Shown: positions 32,987-40,914, counted from the stretch's first letter. The stretch: DNA of 42,091 nt from Pseudomonadota bacterium (GCA_022545455.1 JACZQZ010000008.1:1-42091), one strand, 5' to 3'. Notes: generated by a model from the letters alone, not told the origin. Made by a program: numbers and translations.

Positions 32987-33476
32987 CGGGATCCTGGGCC
33001 GCCTGGCGCGGGTGACGGCGGCCATCGAGGACGGCCTTCTCGTCATGCTCCTTTCGGCGATGATCGTTCTGGCGGGAAGCCAGATCGTGCTGCGCAACCT
33101 GTGGGATGCGGGTCTTTTTTGGGCCGACCCCCTGCTGCGCGTATCGGTCCTGTGGGTGGGCCTTTTGGGGGCCATGGCCGCCACCCGCGACGACAACCAC
33201 ATCACGGTCGACATCCTGTCGCGCGTGCTGAGCGAGCGGGCCCGGTCGGCGGGCCGCGTGATCACCGACCTGTTCACCTCGGCGGTGTGCGGTCTCCTCG
33301 CCTACCACGGCGCGCGCATGGTGCGCATGGATTACGAGGCGGGTCTCTTGGCTTTCGCCGCCGTGCCGGCGTGGGCGTGCGAGCTGATCATTCCCATAGG
33401 GTTTGGCGTCATCGCCGTCCGCTTTCTGCTGTCTTCGCTCGACCACCTGTGGCGGTTTTCGGGAGCCCGGCAATGA
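32952..33476 (+). CDS. dctQ: TRAP transporter small permease DctQ
   Basis: 174 residues, four membrane spans, matching the 4TM DctQ family: LVMLLSAMIVLAGSQIVLRN, then WADPLLRVSVLWVGLLGAMAAT, the DDNHITVD loop signature, and two later helices. With DctM it forms the sodium-driven membrane part. It begins inside the end of the binding-protein gene and overlaps dctM by 4 bases. Confidence 0.92.
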   Translation: MTTDASPSNPNNGILGRLARVTAAIEDGLLVMLLSAMIVLAGSQIVLRNLWDAGLFWADPLLRVSVLWVGLLGAMAATRDDNHITVDILSRVLSERARSAGRVITDLFTSAVCGLLAYHGARMVRMDYEAGLLAFAAVPAWACELIIPIGFGVIAVRFLLSSLDHLWRFSGARQ

Positions 33477-34750
33477 TCCTGACCGGGACCCTGCTGGTCA
33501 TCCTGGCCCTGCTCGGGGCGCCGCTGTTTGCCGTCATCGCCGCCAGCGCGCTCATCGGCTTTCATCTCTCCGGGGTGGATCTTTCGGCGGTGACCATCGA
33601 GCTCTACCGCCTGGCGGAGATGCCGGTGCTGCTGGCCATCCCCCTGTTCACCTTTGCCGGCTACCTGCTCAGCGAGAGCCAGGCGCCGGCCCGGCTGGTC
33701 GCGCTGGCGCGGGCGCTTCTGGGATGGATGAAGGGCGGGTTGGGCATCGTGGCGCTGGTCGCCTGTGCGCTGTTCACCGCGCTGACGGGGGCGTCGGGCG
33801 TCACCATCGTCGCCCTCGGCGCCCTGCTCTATCCGGCGCTCGCCCAGGCGGGCTACGGCGACCGCTACAGTCTCGGCCTGATCACGACGTCCGGCAGCCT
33901 GGGCCTCCTGTTCGCGCCTTCGCTGCCGCTCATCCTCTACGCCGTGATCGTTCAGCGGCTCGGCGTGGGGCGGGCCGCGAGCGTCGACGAGATGTTCCTC
34001 GCCGGCATCCTGCCCGGCCTGTTGATGCTGATGATGCTCGCGGTTTGGAACGCCTGGAGCAACCGCACCCAGCCCCTGAGCGCGTATTCCTGGAGCGAGG
34101 CCCGGGCGGCCCTGGGTGCGGCCCGGTGGGAGATACCCCTGCCGTTCGTCGTGTTGGGCGGGATCTACAGCGGCTTCTTCGCCGTTTCCGAAGCGGCCGC
34201 GGTGACCGCGCTCTACGTGCTCGTGGTCGAGGTCGTGATCCACCGCGAGGTGACCCCCGGCGAGCTGCCAAGGATCATGCGCGAATCGATGGTCCTGGTG
34301 GGCGGCATTCTGATCATCCTCGGCGCTTCGCTGGCCTCCACCAACTACCTCATCGATGTCGAGGTCCCGACCCGGTTGTTCGCGGCGATCAAGGCGCATA
34401 TCTCCGACCGGCTCACGTTCCTGATTTTGCTGAATATCTTTCTGTTGGTGCTCGGCACCATGTTGGACATCTTCTCGGCCCTGGTCCTCATGGTGCCGCT
34501 GCTGTTGCCGATCGCCGTCGGCTACGGCATCGACCCGGTTCACTTCGGCATCATCTTCCTGGCCAACATGCAGATCGGCTACTTCACGCCGCCGGTGGGG
34601 ATGAACCTGTTTATCGCCAGCTACCGGTTCAACAAGCCGATCCTGCTGTTGTTCCGGGCGACCCTGCCGTTCCTGGCGATTCTGTTGGCGGCCGTGCTCG
34701 TCATCACCTACTGGCCGGCCCTGTCCCTGGTCCTGGTCGGCAGGCCATAA
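33473..34750 (+). CDS. dctM: TRAP transporter large permease DctM
   Basis: 425 residues, about 12 spans. DctM signatures include LAIPLFTFAGYLLSES, LFTALTGASGVTIVALGAL and the second-half counterpart MLDIFSALVLMVPLLLPIA, then NMQIGYFTPPVGMNLFIAS, the conserved sodium-coupling region. ATG 33473 overlaps the dctQ stop (ATGA). Last gene of the TatT-TRAP operon. Confidence 0.94.
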   Translation: MILTGTLLVILALLGAPLFAVIAASALIGFHLSGVDLSAVTIELYRLAEMPVLLAIPLFTFAGYLLSESQAPARLVALARALLGWMKGGLGIVALVACALFTALTGASGVTIVALGALLYPALAQAGYGDRYSLGLITTSGSLGLLFAPSLPLILYAVIVQRLGVGRAASVDEMFLAGILPGLLMLMMLAVWNAWSNRTQPLSAYSWSEARAALGAARWEIPLPFVVLGGIYSGFFAVSEAAAVTALYVLVVEVVIHREVTPGELPRIMRESMVLVGGILIILGASLASTNYLIDVEVPTRLFAAIKAHISDRLTFLILLNIFLLVLGTMLDIFSALVLMVPLLLPIAVGYGIDPVHFGIIFLANMQIGYFTPPVGMNLFIASYRFNKPILLLFRATLPFLAILLAAVLVITYWPALSLVLVGRP

Positions 34751-34891
34751 GCGGACTCCGCGGGGCGAGCCGGTGACCACGGTGGAACTCCGAATGCATT
34801 TGGATTGCCGGACCTCGGCCGCACGGTGGAAGGGGATGAACCTGCGCTCCGGTACCGCCGATCCCGTCGCTGTGAGAGGAATGCAATACCC

Positions 34892-35482
34892 ATGACTCCT
34901 ATCGACTACTCGGTTCACCTGATCCTCAGCGTGTTCATCATCATCGGTGTCTACCAGTGCTACTTCTGGTGCCAGCGCAACATGGTCGTGAAACCCCGCG
35001 ATCTTGGAATTTACGTAGACGCGTGGATCCCGTACTGGCCGTCGTGGGTGTGGATTTACAGCTTCCTGTATTACCCGGTGATTCTGTACCTCAATTTGGT
35101 GGTGGAGTCGTCGCACCAGTTCACTCAGTTGGTCATCAGTTACGTCTTGCTGCTGACGTTGCAGACCGCCTTTTTTCTAGCGTTTCCCGTTGTGACCCCT
35201 GAGAAATGGCGCACCCGCAACACCGGGCGCACGGTGTCGGAACGGTTTCTGGCGTATGTGCAGAAATTCGATGGCCGCGCCAATTGTTTTCCGAGCATGC
35301 ACTGTTCGGTAGCCATGTTGACGGCTCTGCACCTTAGTCCATACCTCGGACCAGGCGCTTATGCGTTCCCGCTGTTGATAGGCCTGAGCAGCCTGTTCAC
35401 CAAGCAGCACTTTCTGGTCGACGTTCCAGCCGGCGTGGCGCTTGGCTGGGGCACGTTCGAATTGTTTAAACTCCTGCCCTAG
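34892..35482 (+). CDS. PAP2-superfamily integral membrane phosphatase/phosphotransferase
   Basis: 196 residues, six hydrophobic segments. The lipid-phosphatase motifs appear as NCFPSMHCSVAM (Ser and His of the phosphoenzyme motif) and TKQHFLVDVPAG (His and Asp of the third motif); the first motif (KxxxxxxRP) is not obvious. This layout is that of the PAP2_3/inositol-phosphotransferase-like group acting on lipid-linked phosphates. ATG 34892 lies 11 bases after AGAGGA; a mini-frame (ATG 34881, four codons) ends exactly over this start. G+C is about 57% in five lines counted by hand, well below the neighbours. A TTG at 34805 would add 29 residues of unlike composition and is rejected. Confidence 0.75.
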   Translation: MTPIDYSVHLILSVFIIIGVYQCYFWCQRNMVVKPRDLGIYVDAWIPYWPSWVWIYSFLYYPVILYLNLVVESSHQFTQLVISYVLLLTLQTAFFLAFPVVTPEKWRTRNTGRTVSERFLAYVQKFDGRANCFPSMHCSVAMLTALHLSPYLGPGAYAFPLLIGLSSLFTKQHFLVDVPAGVALGWGTFELFKLLP

Positions 35483-35619
35483 TGTCCTGTCGGTGCGGCG
35501 CCTTGAGCGCTGGACGGAGACCCGTCGACGCCCCATATACCAGCCTTCACCCTGGTCATGCTCCGCGGCGCGTGGGGGCGCGGGGGCCGGGCGCGGCGGC
35601 ACGCTTTTTCGGCCCTTGG

Positions 35620-35644
35620 AGGATACGCGGTTTGGACGTATCCT
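35620..35644. promoter_or_regulatory. 8-bp inverted repeat, candidate operator upstream of the fumarase-like operon
   Basis: AGGATACG (35620-35627) and CGTATCCT (35637-35644) are perfect inverted copies, 9 bases apart. The repeat covers the candidate -35 box of the downstream operon. It is not followed by a T-run and lies about 115 bases before the first start codon, so an operator or mRNA leader hairpin is more likely than a terminator. Confidence 0.45.
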
Positions 35645-35662
35645 GTTGTCGTTGCTGATAAT
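35632..35662 (+). promoter_or_regulatory. Candidate promoter of the fumarase-like/flavoprotein/slcC/comC operon
   Basis: TTGGAC (35632-35637) and GATAAT (35657-35662) with a 19-bp spacer. It is the best promoter-like pair in the 275-bp gap and its -35 box lies inside the inverted repeat at 35620-35644. The rest of the gap is very G+C-rich and I see no small gene in it. Confidence 0.4.
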
Positions 35663-35757
35663 TTCGGGGCCGCGCGGTTGTTCCGGGCGCCGGGCGGCGG
35701 GGCGTCACCACCCATCGCGTGCGCGCACCGCGGATGGGGCAACAGGAGGAACGCACC

Positions 35758-36633
35758 ATGATCGTTGACCTTGCGGTCGCCGAGGAGACGGCGAAGCTCC
35801 TCTACATCCGTGCCCTCAAGCTGCTGCCCGACGACGTGAAAGAGGGTTTCGCCCGCCTCGACGCCGGCGAGTCGGACGCCACGGCCAAGGACGTGCTCGC
35901 CACCATGATCAGGAACATCGACGTGGCGGAGAAGACCGACAACCTGCTGTGCCAGGACACCGGCATCCCCATCTACAACGTCACCATCGGGCGCAACGTC
36001 GACGTCGACGGTTTCGCCCTGAAGGAAGCCATCCGGCGCGGCTGCGCGCGGGCGACCAAGGAATACCCGCTGCGGTCTTCCATCGTCCATCCCCTCACCC
36101 GGGTGAACGAGCACACCTCGTGCGGCCGGCGGGTGCCGGTGATCAACATCGACTTCTCCGACACCGACGACGAGCTGCTGATCGAGATGATCCCCAAGGG
36201 CAGCGGCTCGGAGAACGGCTCGTTCCTGAAGATGTGCATCCCGGCGGACGGGGTGGACGGCATCAAGGTCTTCGTCATCGACAAGGTGCTGGAGGCGGGC
36301 GGCAGGGTGTGCCCGCCGACCATCGTCGGCGTCGGCGTCGGCGGCACCGCCGACCTGTGCGTCCATCTGGCGAAGATAGCGGCGACGCGCCCCTTGGGCA
36401 CCAGCTGCGACGATCCCGACGGCGCCAGGCTGGAAGAGGAGCTGACCACGGCGGTGAACAGCCTGGGCGTCGGCCCCCAGGGCCTGGGCGGCGATTCGAC
36501 CGCGTTCGCCGTGCACGTCGAGATGGCGGCGACCCACATCACCATGAATCCCGTCGCCGTCAACATCCAGTGCCACTCGGCGCGCCGCGCCAGCGCCACG
36601 TTCACGCCCGACGGCATCGAGCTGGGGTTTTAG
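35758..36633 (+). CDS. Class I fumarase / tartrate dehydratase-like alpha subunit
   Basis: 291 residues, the size of TtdA-type alpha subunits. It binds the [4Fe-4S] cluster of a class I hydro-lyase. The three cluster cysteines are probably Cys65 (NLLCQDTG), Cys185 (GRVCPPTIVG) and Cys272 (NIQCHSAR); their spacing (120 and 87) fits known class I fumarases. GSGSENGSFLKMC and GIGGTADLC-like (GVGGTADLC) segments are family standards. ATG 35758 follows AGGAGG. It is first in an operon with the beta subunit, a flavoprotein and two hydroxyacid dehydrogenases, so it likely hydrates an unsaturated acid to a 2-hydroxyacid; fumarate, tartrate, mesaconate or sulfoacrylate cannot be told apart by sequence. 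Confidence 0.85.
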   Translation: MIVDLAVAEETAKLLYIRALKLLPDDVKEGFARLDAGESDATAKDVLATMIRNIDVAEKTDNLLCQDTGIPIYNVTIGRNVDVDGFALKEAIRRGCARATKEYPLRSSIVHPLTRVNEHTSCGRRVPVINIDFSDTDDELLIEMIPKGSGSENGSFLKMCIPADGVDGIKVFVIDKVLEAGGRVCPPTIVGVGVGGTADLCVHLAKIAATRPLGTSCDDPDGARLEEELTTAVNSLGVGPQGLGGDSTAFAVHVEMAATHITMNPVAVNIQCHSARRASATFTPDGIELGF

Positions 36634-36635
36634 CC

Positions 36636-37247
36636 ATGACCGAGCACGACCTTCGAATGCCGTGCGGCGAAGCCGACGTGCGCAAGCTCAGGATCAGCGA
36701 TCACGTGACCCTGCAGGGGACCCTGTTCGGCATCCGCGACGCGACCCAGATCCACATGTTCGACAAGCACCGCAACACCCGCTTCGACCTGAACGGCCAC
36801 GCGGTGATCCACACCGCCCCCAACGTCAGGAAGGTGGAGCCCTCGGAACGATACCCGGCCGGCTACGCGCCCATTTGCATCGGCACCACGACGAGCGCCC
36901 GCATGGAGCGCTTCACCCGTCCCTTGATGCACCAGTACGGCGTGCGCATCATCATCGGCAAGGGCGGCCTGGGCGACGAGTCGCTGAAGGCGTTCGGAGA
37001 CCTGGGCGGCGTGTATCTCGCCATCATCGGGGGCACGGCGGCCCTGGAGACGACCTGGATCGAGACCATCGAGGACGTGGACCTGGACGACCTCAACCCG
37101 GAAAGCCTGTGGAAGTTCAGGATCAGGGATTTCGGCCCCTTGCGGGTGGCCATGGATTCCCATGGCGGCAGCCTCTATGACACGGTGCGCCGCGACGCCG
37201 CCGGCCGCCGCGCGGCGGCCCTCGCGGCCATGGGGGTGCGCGGTTGA
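36636..37247 (+). CDS. Class I fumarase / tartrate dehydratase-like beta subunit
   Basis: 203 residues, like TtdB and the C-terminal half of single-chain class I fumarases. Landmarks are LRISDHVTLQGTLFGIRDATQ, IHTAPNVRK, GTTTSARMERF, and KGGLGDE followed by GVYLAIIGGTAAL, with the SLYD near the end. It contacts the substrate together with the alpha subunit's cluster. Begins 2 bases after the alpha stop and overlaps the flavoprotein gene by 4 bases. Confidence 0.86.
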   Translation: MTEHDLRMPCGEADVRKLRISDHVTLQGTLFGIRDATQIHMFDKHRNTRFDLNGHAVIHTAPNVRKVEPSERYPAGYAPICIGTTTSARMERFTRPLMHQYGVRIIIGKGGLGDESLKAFGDLGGVYLAIIGGTAALETTWIETIEDVDLDDLNPESLWKFRIRDFGPLRVAMDSHGGSLYDTVRRDAAGRRAAALAAMGVRG

Positions 37248-38968
37248 GGCGGCTGAAGACCGACATCTTGATCCTCGGCAGCGGCGGCGCCGGCCTTTTC
37301 GCCGCCCTTCATGCCCAAGCGGCGGCGCCCGATCTGTCCGTCACCGTGGCGGTGAAGGGCCTGCTCGGCAAATCCGGCTGCACGCGCATGGTCCAGGGCG
37401 GCTACAACGTGGCCCTGGCGCCCGGCGATTCCGTCGAGCGCCACTTCATGGACACCATCGAGGGCGGCAAGTGGCTGAACGACCAGGAGCTTGCCTGGAC
37501 CCTGGTCACCGGCGCCCGGGAGCGCATCCGCGAGCTGGAGAACGAGGTCGGCTGCTTTTTCGACCGTAACCCGGACGGCACCATCCACCAGAAGGCCTTC
37601 GCCGGGCAGACCTTCGACCGCACCGTGCACAAGGGCGACCTGACGGGCATCGAGATCATCAACCGCCTGGCCGAGCAGGTGTGGGCCCGCGACATCGGCC
37701 GCCTGGAGGACCACCGCGCCGTGGAGCTGATCAAGACGCCGTCCGCGGACGCCATCGCCGGGGTGCTGATGATCGACATGCGGGCGGGCGATTTCGTCTT
37801 CGTCCAGGCGCGGGCGGTGCTGCTGGCCACCGGCGGCGGCCCCACCATGTACAAGTACCACACGCCGTCCGGCGACAAGAGCTGCGACGGCATGGCCATG
37901 GCGCTGCGCGCCGGGCTGCCGCTCAGGGAAATGGAGATGATCCAGTTCCACCCCACCGGCCTCATGGCGGGGCCGGAGACGCGCATGACCGGCACCGTGC
38001 TGGAGGAGGGCCTGCGCGGTTTCGGCGGGCACCTGCTTGACGGCGCGGAGAGGCGCTTCATGCCCGACTACGACCGCCACGCCGAGCGGGCGACGCGGGA
38101 CATCGTCAGCCGCGCCATGTACGAGGAAATGCGCGCCGGCAACACGGCGCCCGAGGGCGGCCTTTACCTGACCATGCGCCACCTGGATCCGGACGCGGTG
38201 AAGGCCGGGTTCAAGGGCATGGTCGAACGCTGCGCCGACTGCGGCTTCGACCTGGTCGGCGGCCTGGTCGAGGTGGTGCCCACCGCCCATTACATGATGG
38301 GCGGCGTGGTCTTCGGCGTCGACTGCGGCACCGAGATCGCCGGCCTGTTCGCCGCCGGCGAGGACACCGGCGGGGTGCACGGGGCCAACCGCCTGGGCGG
38401 CAACGGCGTCGCCAACGCGACCGTCTTCGGGGCCATCGCCGGCGACACCATGGCGGCCTCGGTCGCCGGCGCGGACGGCTTCCGCGACCCCGACGAGGAC
38501 GCCATCGCCGCCGGCGTGGAGCGCTGCCGGACGCCGCTCGGCCGCCCGCCCGGGGATATCGAAGAGATCCGCGAGCGGCTTTCCGAACTGATGTGGGAGG
38601 ACGTGGGTATCGTCCGCAGCGCCTCGGGGCTGGAACGGGCGGGCGCCGCCCTGGTCGCGCTGGAGACCGACCTCGACGCCGTCGGCGTCGCCGGGGAGGA
38701 CCTGGTCTACAACCTTACCTGGCACGACTGGTTGAACCTGAAGAGCCTGATCCTGGTCGGCCGCGCCATCACCGCGGCGGCCATGGGGCGCGAGGATTCC
38801 CGGGGCGCCCACTTCCTGTCCGACCATCCGGAGGAGGGGGACCTGGCCGCCTCGCGCTTCACCAGCGTCCGCCTCGACGGCGGCGATATGGTGGTCCGCA
38901 CCGAGCCCGTGCGCTTCACCCGGGTCAAGCCGGGCGAGACCCTGCTCGCCGATTCGGCCGCCGAGTAG
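37244..38968 (+). CDS. SDH/fumarate reductase-like flavoprotein with non-canonical FAD and pocket residues
   Basis: 574 residues, close to SdhA in length. N-terminal FAD motif GSGGAG (12-17). QFHPTG (His236), TRD (Arg285), HYMMGG (His349) and ANRLGGN (Arg383) sit almost at the E. coli SdhA numbers 242, 286, 354 and 399, so the substrate site and proton-shuttle Arg are kept. Two things differ: the FAD-linking His (SdhA His45) is Cys46, so the flavin should not be held as histidyl-FAD, and the TEGCRGEGG pocket loop reads EEGLRGFGG after a 6-residue insertion. Start is TTG 37244 inside the beta-subunit stop, with GGGGGTG upstream. It should pair with the iron-sulfur and anchor genes at 22145-23573; L-aspartate oxidase or APS-reductase-like relatives are less likely with the fumarase-like genes beside it. 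Confidence 0.82.
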   Translation: MRRLKTDILILGSGGAGLFAALHAQAAAPDLSVTVAVKGLLGKSGCTRMVQGGYNVALAPGDSVERHFMDTIEGGKWLNDQELAWTLVTGARERIRELENEVGCFFDRNPDGTIHQKAFAGQTFDRTVHKGDLTGIEIINRLAEQVWARDIGRLEDHRAVELIKTPSADAIAGVLMIDMRAGDFVFVQARAVLLATGGGPTMYKYHTPSGDKSCDGMAMALRAGLPLREMEMIQFHPTGLMAGPETRMTGTVLEEGLRGFGGHLLDGAERRFMPDYDRHAERATRDIVSRAMYEEMRAGNTAPEGGLYLTMRHLDPDAVKAGFKGMVERCADCGFDLVGGLVEVVPTAHYMMGGVVFGVDCGTEIAGLFAAGEDTGGVHGANRLGGNGVANATVFGAIAGDTMAASVAGADGFRDPDEDAIAAGVERCRTPLGRPPGDIEEIRERLSELMWEDVGIVRSASGLERAGAALVALETDLDAVGVAGEDLVYNLTWHDWLNLKSLILVGRAITAAAMGREDSRGAHFLSDHPEEGDLAASRFTSVRLDGGDMVVRTEPVRFTRVKPGETLLADSAAE

Positions 38969-38973
38969 GAACC

Positions 38974-39903
38974 GTGGCCGACATCGTCATCGCCGAGTTC
39001 ATGGACGAGTCCGCGGTCGAGGACCTGCGCCGGGACTACGACGTGGTCTACGACCCCGGACTGGTCGACCGCGCCGAGGACCTGCTCGCCGCCGTCGCCG
39101 GCTGCCGGGCGCTGGTCGTGCGCAACCGCACCCAGGTGCGCGGCGCCCTGCTCGACGCGGCGCCGCGCCTGGAGGCGCTGGGACGCCTGGGCGTGGGCCT
39201 GGACAACATCGACATGGAGGCCTGCCAGGCCCGGGGCATCGCCGTGTTGCCGGCGACCGGCGCCAACGACCTGGCGGTCGCCGAGTACGTCATCGCCGGC
39301 CTGTTGATGCTTCTGCGCGGCGCCTACCACGCCGGCGCCCGGGTACTGGCCGGGGAGTGGCCGCGCACGGACCTGATGGGGCGCGAGGTCGCCGGCCGCC
39401 GCCTGGGCCTGATCGGCTTCGGCGCCATCGGCCGGTCGGTGGCGTCCCGGGCGCGGGCGCTGGGCATGACCGTTGCCGCCTGCGACCCATACGTGTCCGC
39501 CGACGATCCGGCCTGGGCCGCCCTGTCGGTGGAGCCACGGGACTTCGACGCCGTCGTGGCCGAAAGCGACGCCCTCAGCCTGCACGTGCCGCTGACCGAC
39601 GAGACCCGCCATCTGATCGACGGCAAAGCGCTCTCGCGCATGCGGCCCGGCGCCGTCCTCATCAACGCCGCCCGCGGCGGCGTGGTCGACGAGGACGCGG
39701 TGGCCGGGGCCCTCAGGGCGGGCACGCTCGGCGGCGCCATGCTCGACGTGTTCGAGAACGAGCCCCTGGCGGCGGGCTCGGCATTGGACGGCGTCCCCAA
39801 CCTGATCCTCACCCCCCACATCGCCGGGCTGAGCGAGGACTCGCACCGGCGCATCAGCGCGGTCACCGCGGCCAACGTGCGCCGGGTGCTGGAAGGGAAT
39901 TGA
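38974..39903 (+). CDS. slcC: D-2-hydroxyacid dehydrogenase, probable (S)-sulfolactate dehydrogenase SlcC
   Basis: 309 residues, D-isomer 2-hydroxyacid dehydrogenase family (NAD-binding GLIGFGAIG at 145-153, Asp171 at the end of the second strand favours NAD). The catalytic triad is Arg234 (NAARGG), Glu263 (FENEP) and His282 (TPHIAG). SlcC turns (S)-sulfolactate into sulfopyruvate. The N-terminal half (IVIAEFMDESAVEDL, YDPGLVDR, LVVRNRTQVRG, RLGVGLDNID) is the subfamily that, as I recall, contains SlcC; other 3-phosphoglycerate-dehydrogenase-like activities remain possible. Start GTG 38974 has GTAGGAACC before it. It lies 5 bases after the flavoprotein and 3 bases before comC, the SlcC-ComC pairing known for sulfolactate racemisation. 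Confidence 0.75.
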   Translation: MADIVIAEFMDESAVEDLRRDYDVVYDPGLVDRAEDLLAAVAGCRALVVRNRTQVRGALLDAAPRLEALGRLGVGLDNIDMEACQARGIAVLPATGANDLAVAEYVIAGLLMLLRGAYHAGARVLAGEWPRTDLMGREVAGRRLGLIGFGAIGRSVASRARALGMTVAACDPYVSADDPAWAALSVEPRDFDAVVAESDALSLHVPLTDETRHLIDGKALSRMRPGAVLINAARGGVVDEDAVAGALRAGTLGGAMLDVFENEPLAAGSALDGVPNLILTPHIAGLSEDSHRRISAVTAANVRRVLEGN

Positions 39904-39906
39904 TCC

Positions 39907-40908
39907 GTGGCCAACCTGACCCTGGACGCGCTCCACGATCTGGCCGTGCGCGTCCTTTGCGCGTCCCGGACCTCGCCGGAGAACGCCGCCGCCGTGGCCC
40001 AGGCGCTGGTGGCGGCCGAGGCCGATGGGTTGGCCGGCCATGGCGCGTCGCGCCTGCCGGCCTATGCCGACCAGGCCATGGCCGGCAAGGTGGACGGCTT
40101 CGCCACGCCCGGGCTCAGCGAAACGGCCGCCGCCGCCGTTCGGGTGGATGCGCGCAACGGTTTCGCCTACCCGGCCATCGCCCTCGGGCTCGACCACGCC
40201 GCCCGCATGGTGGAGAAGACCGGCGTCGTCGCCGTGGCGGTGGGCAATTCCCATCATTTCGGCGCCGCCGGCTACCACGTGGAGCGGCTGGCGGAAAAGG
40301 GCCTCCTCGGCCTCGCCTTCGGCAACTCGCCGGCGGCCATCGCGCCGTGGGGCGGGTCCAGGGCCCTTTACGGCACCAATCCCATCGCCTGCGCCTGTCC
40401 CCGGGCCGGCGCCGCGCCCCTGGTCATCGACCTCGGTTTGAGCAAGGCCGCCCGGGGCACGATCATGGTCGCCGCGCAAAAAGGCGAGCCCATCCCCGAG
40501 GGCTGGGCGCTGGACGCCGAGGGCCGGCCGACCACCGACGCCAAGGCGGCCATGGAGGGCACCATGCTGCCCATGGGCGACGCCAAGGGGTCGGCCCTGG
40601 TGCTCATGGTCGAGATCCTGGCCGCGGCGCTCACCGGTTCCCATTTCGGCTATCAGGCGAGCTCCTTCTTCGACGCCGAGGGGCCGCCGCCCCGGATCGG
40701 CCAGTTCTTCCTCGTCCTCAGGCCCGAATGCTTCGCCGGCGACGCCTTCCCCGGGCGGCTGGAGGAACTCCTGGCCGCCATCGTCGAACAGCCGGGGGCC
40801 CGCCTGCCCGGGCAGCGGCGGCTGGCCAACCGCGAGAAGGCGCGGCGCTCGGGCGTGGACATCCCCGACGCCCTCCACGCCGAATTGCTCAAGCGCGCCG
40901 AAGGATGA
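39907..40908 (+). CDS. comC: Ldh_2-family dehydrogenase, probable (R)-sulfolactate dehydrogenase ComC/SlcD
   Basis: 333 residues, malate/L-lactate dehydrogenase (Ldh_2) family, which has a non-Rossmann NAD(P) fold. Conserved active-site residues: GHGASRLPAY (His45, Ser48, Arg49) and NSHHFGAAGY (His116, His117); cofactor and substrate stretches NSPAAIAPWGG and YGTNPIACACP are also standard. ComC reduces sulfopyruvate to (R)-sulfolactate, the SuyAB substrate; family members also act on malate, ureidoglycolate or 2,3-diketo-gulonate. Adjacent to the SlcC-like gene, it would close the sulfolactate inversion. Start GTG 39907. End of the operon; a hairpin follows 6 bases after the stop. Confidence 0.75.
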   Translation: MANLTLDALHDLAVRVLCASRTSPENAAAVAQALVAAEADGLAGHGASRLPAYADQAMAGKVDGFATPGLSETAAAAVRVDARNGFAYPAIALGLDHAARMVEKTGVVAVAVGNSHHFGAAGYHVERLAEKGLLGLAFGNSPAAIAPWGGSRALYGTNPIACACPRAGAAPLVIDLGLSKAARGTIMVAAQKGEPIPEGWALDAEGRPTTDAKAAMEGTMLPMGDAKGSALVLMVEILAAALTGSHFGYQASSFFDAEGPPPRIGQFFLVLRPECFAGDAFPGRLEELLAAIVEQPGARLPGQRRLANREKARRSGVDIPDALHAELLKRAEG

Positions 40909-40914
40909 TAACGA

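Noticed and set aside
38707-40878. A 723-codon minus-strand open frame over slcC and comC
   Set aside because: Antisense shadow; both plus-strand dehydrogenases have complete catalytic motifs.
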